Below, one piece after another: positions 63,354-64,000 of a DNA stretch of 64,000 nt; the stretch's first letter is position 1, and the number at the start of each line of letters is the position of its first letter. Both the position numbers and the translations under genes were made by a program. Below the pieces are notes generated by a model. The model saw only the letters and a list, made by a program, of their open reading frames with translations, was not told the origin of the DNA and did not search any database. The stretch lies in contig NZ_FUYV01000001.1 of NCBI RefSeq assembly GCF_900168165.1, positions 310,001 through 374,000 of the forward strand, given 5' to 3'. This DNA is from Alkalitalea saponilacus. Its GTDB lineage: Bacteria > Bacteroidota > Bacteroidia > Bacteroidales > Marinilabiliaceae.

Positions 63354-64000
63354 ATGACCAACGATAATAAATATAGTTTTAGCCTAAAGTGTGAGTTCTA
63401 TTGTAAAATTAAACTTGCGGGTTTCTTTATGTTTATTCTCTTTACAATCAATCCTGCTTCAGCTCAGGAGTTAAAGGTTGAAAGTCTTAAGATTAATTCT
63501 GTATCTTCAGGAGAAATGGCTCCTTTCGTTCATGACTCTGTGATTTACTTTGTGTCTAATCGTAAAAGTACCATATTTATTAATGTTTTCAATCAGGACA
63601 ACGAACATTTATACCGACTCTACAAAGCTCCATTGTTGCCTGATGGGCGCATAGGACGTGTAACTCCTTTTGAAGGCCTGGCAGGGAGTTTGCTCACTTC
63701 AGGACCAGTTACCATCTCCCCCAACGGGGATTTTATGCTCGCTACTCTCAATAAGTCAAGCTCTTTAAGGGAAGCACGATCTAGGTCGGGCTATAACCAA
63801 TTGGGCATTTTCAAGCTGGAGAGACACGCCTCAGGTTGGGAAGACCCTACTCCTTTGCCACTGAATATTGAAGGCTATTCAGTTGGACAGCCATCACTGT
63901 CCCCCGATGGACGTCAACTCTATTTTGTGTCGAACCAGTCAGGCGGATACGGCGAAACAGACATATACCGGAGCGTTCTTTCTGAAAATGGTTGGAGCAC
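63354..64000 (+). CDS. WD40-like/PD40 protein of a PorP-linked type IX module, N-terminal part
   Basis: Starts at ATG 63354 and stays open to the window end (215 codons). A signal peptide-like hydrophobic stretch at about residues 19-38 ends PASAQ. Residues then contain PD40 repeats, including VTISPNGDFMLAT and SLSPDGRQLYFVSNQSGGYGETDIYRS. In Bacteroidota, a PorP/SprF gene followed by a protein with PD40 repeats and a C-terminal OmpA domain is common; whether the OmpA part is present here lies beyond the window. It probably forms a periplasmic partner of the module. Confidence 0.8.
   Translation, partial: MTNDNKYSFSLKCEFYCKIKLAGFFMFILFTINPASAQELKVESLKINSVSSGEMAPFVHDSVIYFVSNRKSTIFINVFNQDNEHLYRLYKAPLLPDGRIGRVTPFEGLAGSLLTSGPVTISPNGDFMLATLNKSSSLREARSRSGYNQLGIFKLERHASGWEDPTPLPLNIEGYSVGQPSLSPDGRQLYFVSNQSGGYGETDIYRSVLSENGWS

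Overview
The window comes from a member of the Bacteroidota, most like the Bacteroidales/Marinilabiliales among groups I know. The evidence is gene content (PorQ and PorP/SprF type IX secretion proteins, type A and type B C-terminal sorting domains, a SusD remnant, many secreted glycoside hydrolases), promoter-like sites of the Bacteroidota form TTG-N19/20-TAnnTTTG, and starts without clear Shine-Dalgarno sequences. Species cannot be named from this alone. No rRNA, CRISPR array, prophage or intact transposase was seen.

Layout. 1-5,000: an outer-membrane barrel protein cut by the window edge, a helix-hairpin-helix/barrel protein, and convergent recQ. 5,500-11,000: housekeeping block tatC-lptB, tRNA-Leu(TAG), tig-clpP-clpX. 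11,100-15,200: a secreted endonuclease/exonuclease/phosphatase-family enzyme and a large protein combining a zinc-peptidase-like domain, a beta-propeller and a C-terminal barrel. 15,600-20,500: membrane pyrophosphatase with K+-dependence signature, a PLP-dependent dehydratase/racemase and an NhaC-type Na+/H+ antiporter. 20,600-24,000: a Cys-cluster protein, then porQ-cmk-ispH.

24,300-54,000 is an accessory sugar-degradation region: two GH2 beta-galactosidases, a GH30 lipoprotein, GH42 beta-galactosidase, three LamG-containing GH43-type proteins, tagaturonate reductase and altronate dehydratase (uxaB-uxaA), an S9 peptidase and a thioredoxin-like protein. Together these fit breakdown of pectic side chains (galactan, arabinan, arabinogalactan) and catabolism of galacturonate. 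No intact SusC/SusD pair is present, but a C-terminal SusD fragment survives at 29,306-29,569. The 40,000-43,000 stretch is a small regulator/VOC/zinc-ribbon island with short dispersed repeats and a decayed small secreted-protein gene.

54,000-59,800 returns to housekeeping: a COG2403-type GTPase, an ACP phosphodiesterase-like protein, prmC, ribD and cardiolipin synthase. 60,100-64,000 is a type IX secretion module: a large protein with a gliding-motility-type (type B) C-terminal domain, PorP/SprF, and the start of a beta-propeller protein that runs off the window.

The most unusual points are a duplicated GH43-type enzyme whose two copies carry different surface-delivery signals (lipoprotein versus type IX sorting domain) and lack the usual GH43 acid motif; the peptidase-propeller-barrel fusion; the SusD fossil in a galactan locus; and a pair of CGTTAACGA boxes upstream of uxaB that look like operators.
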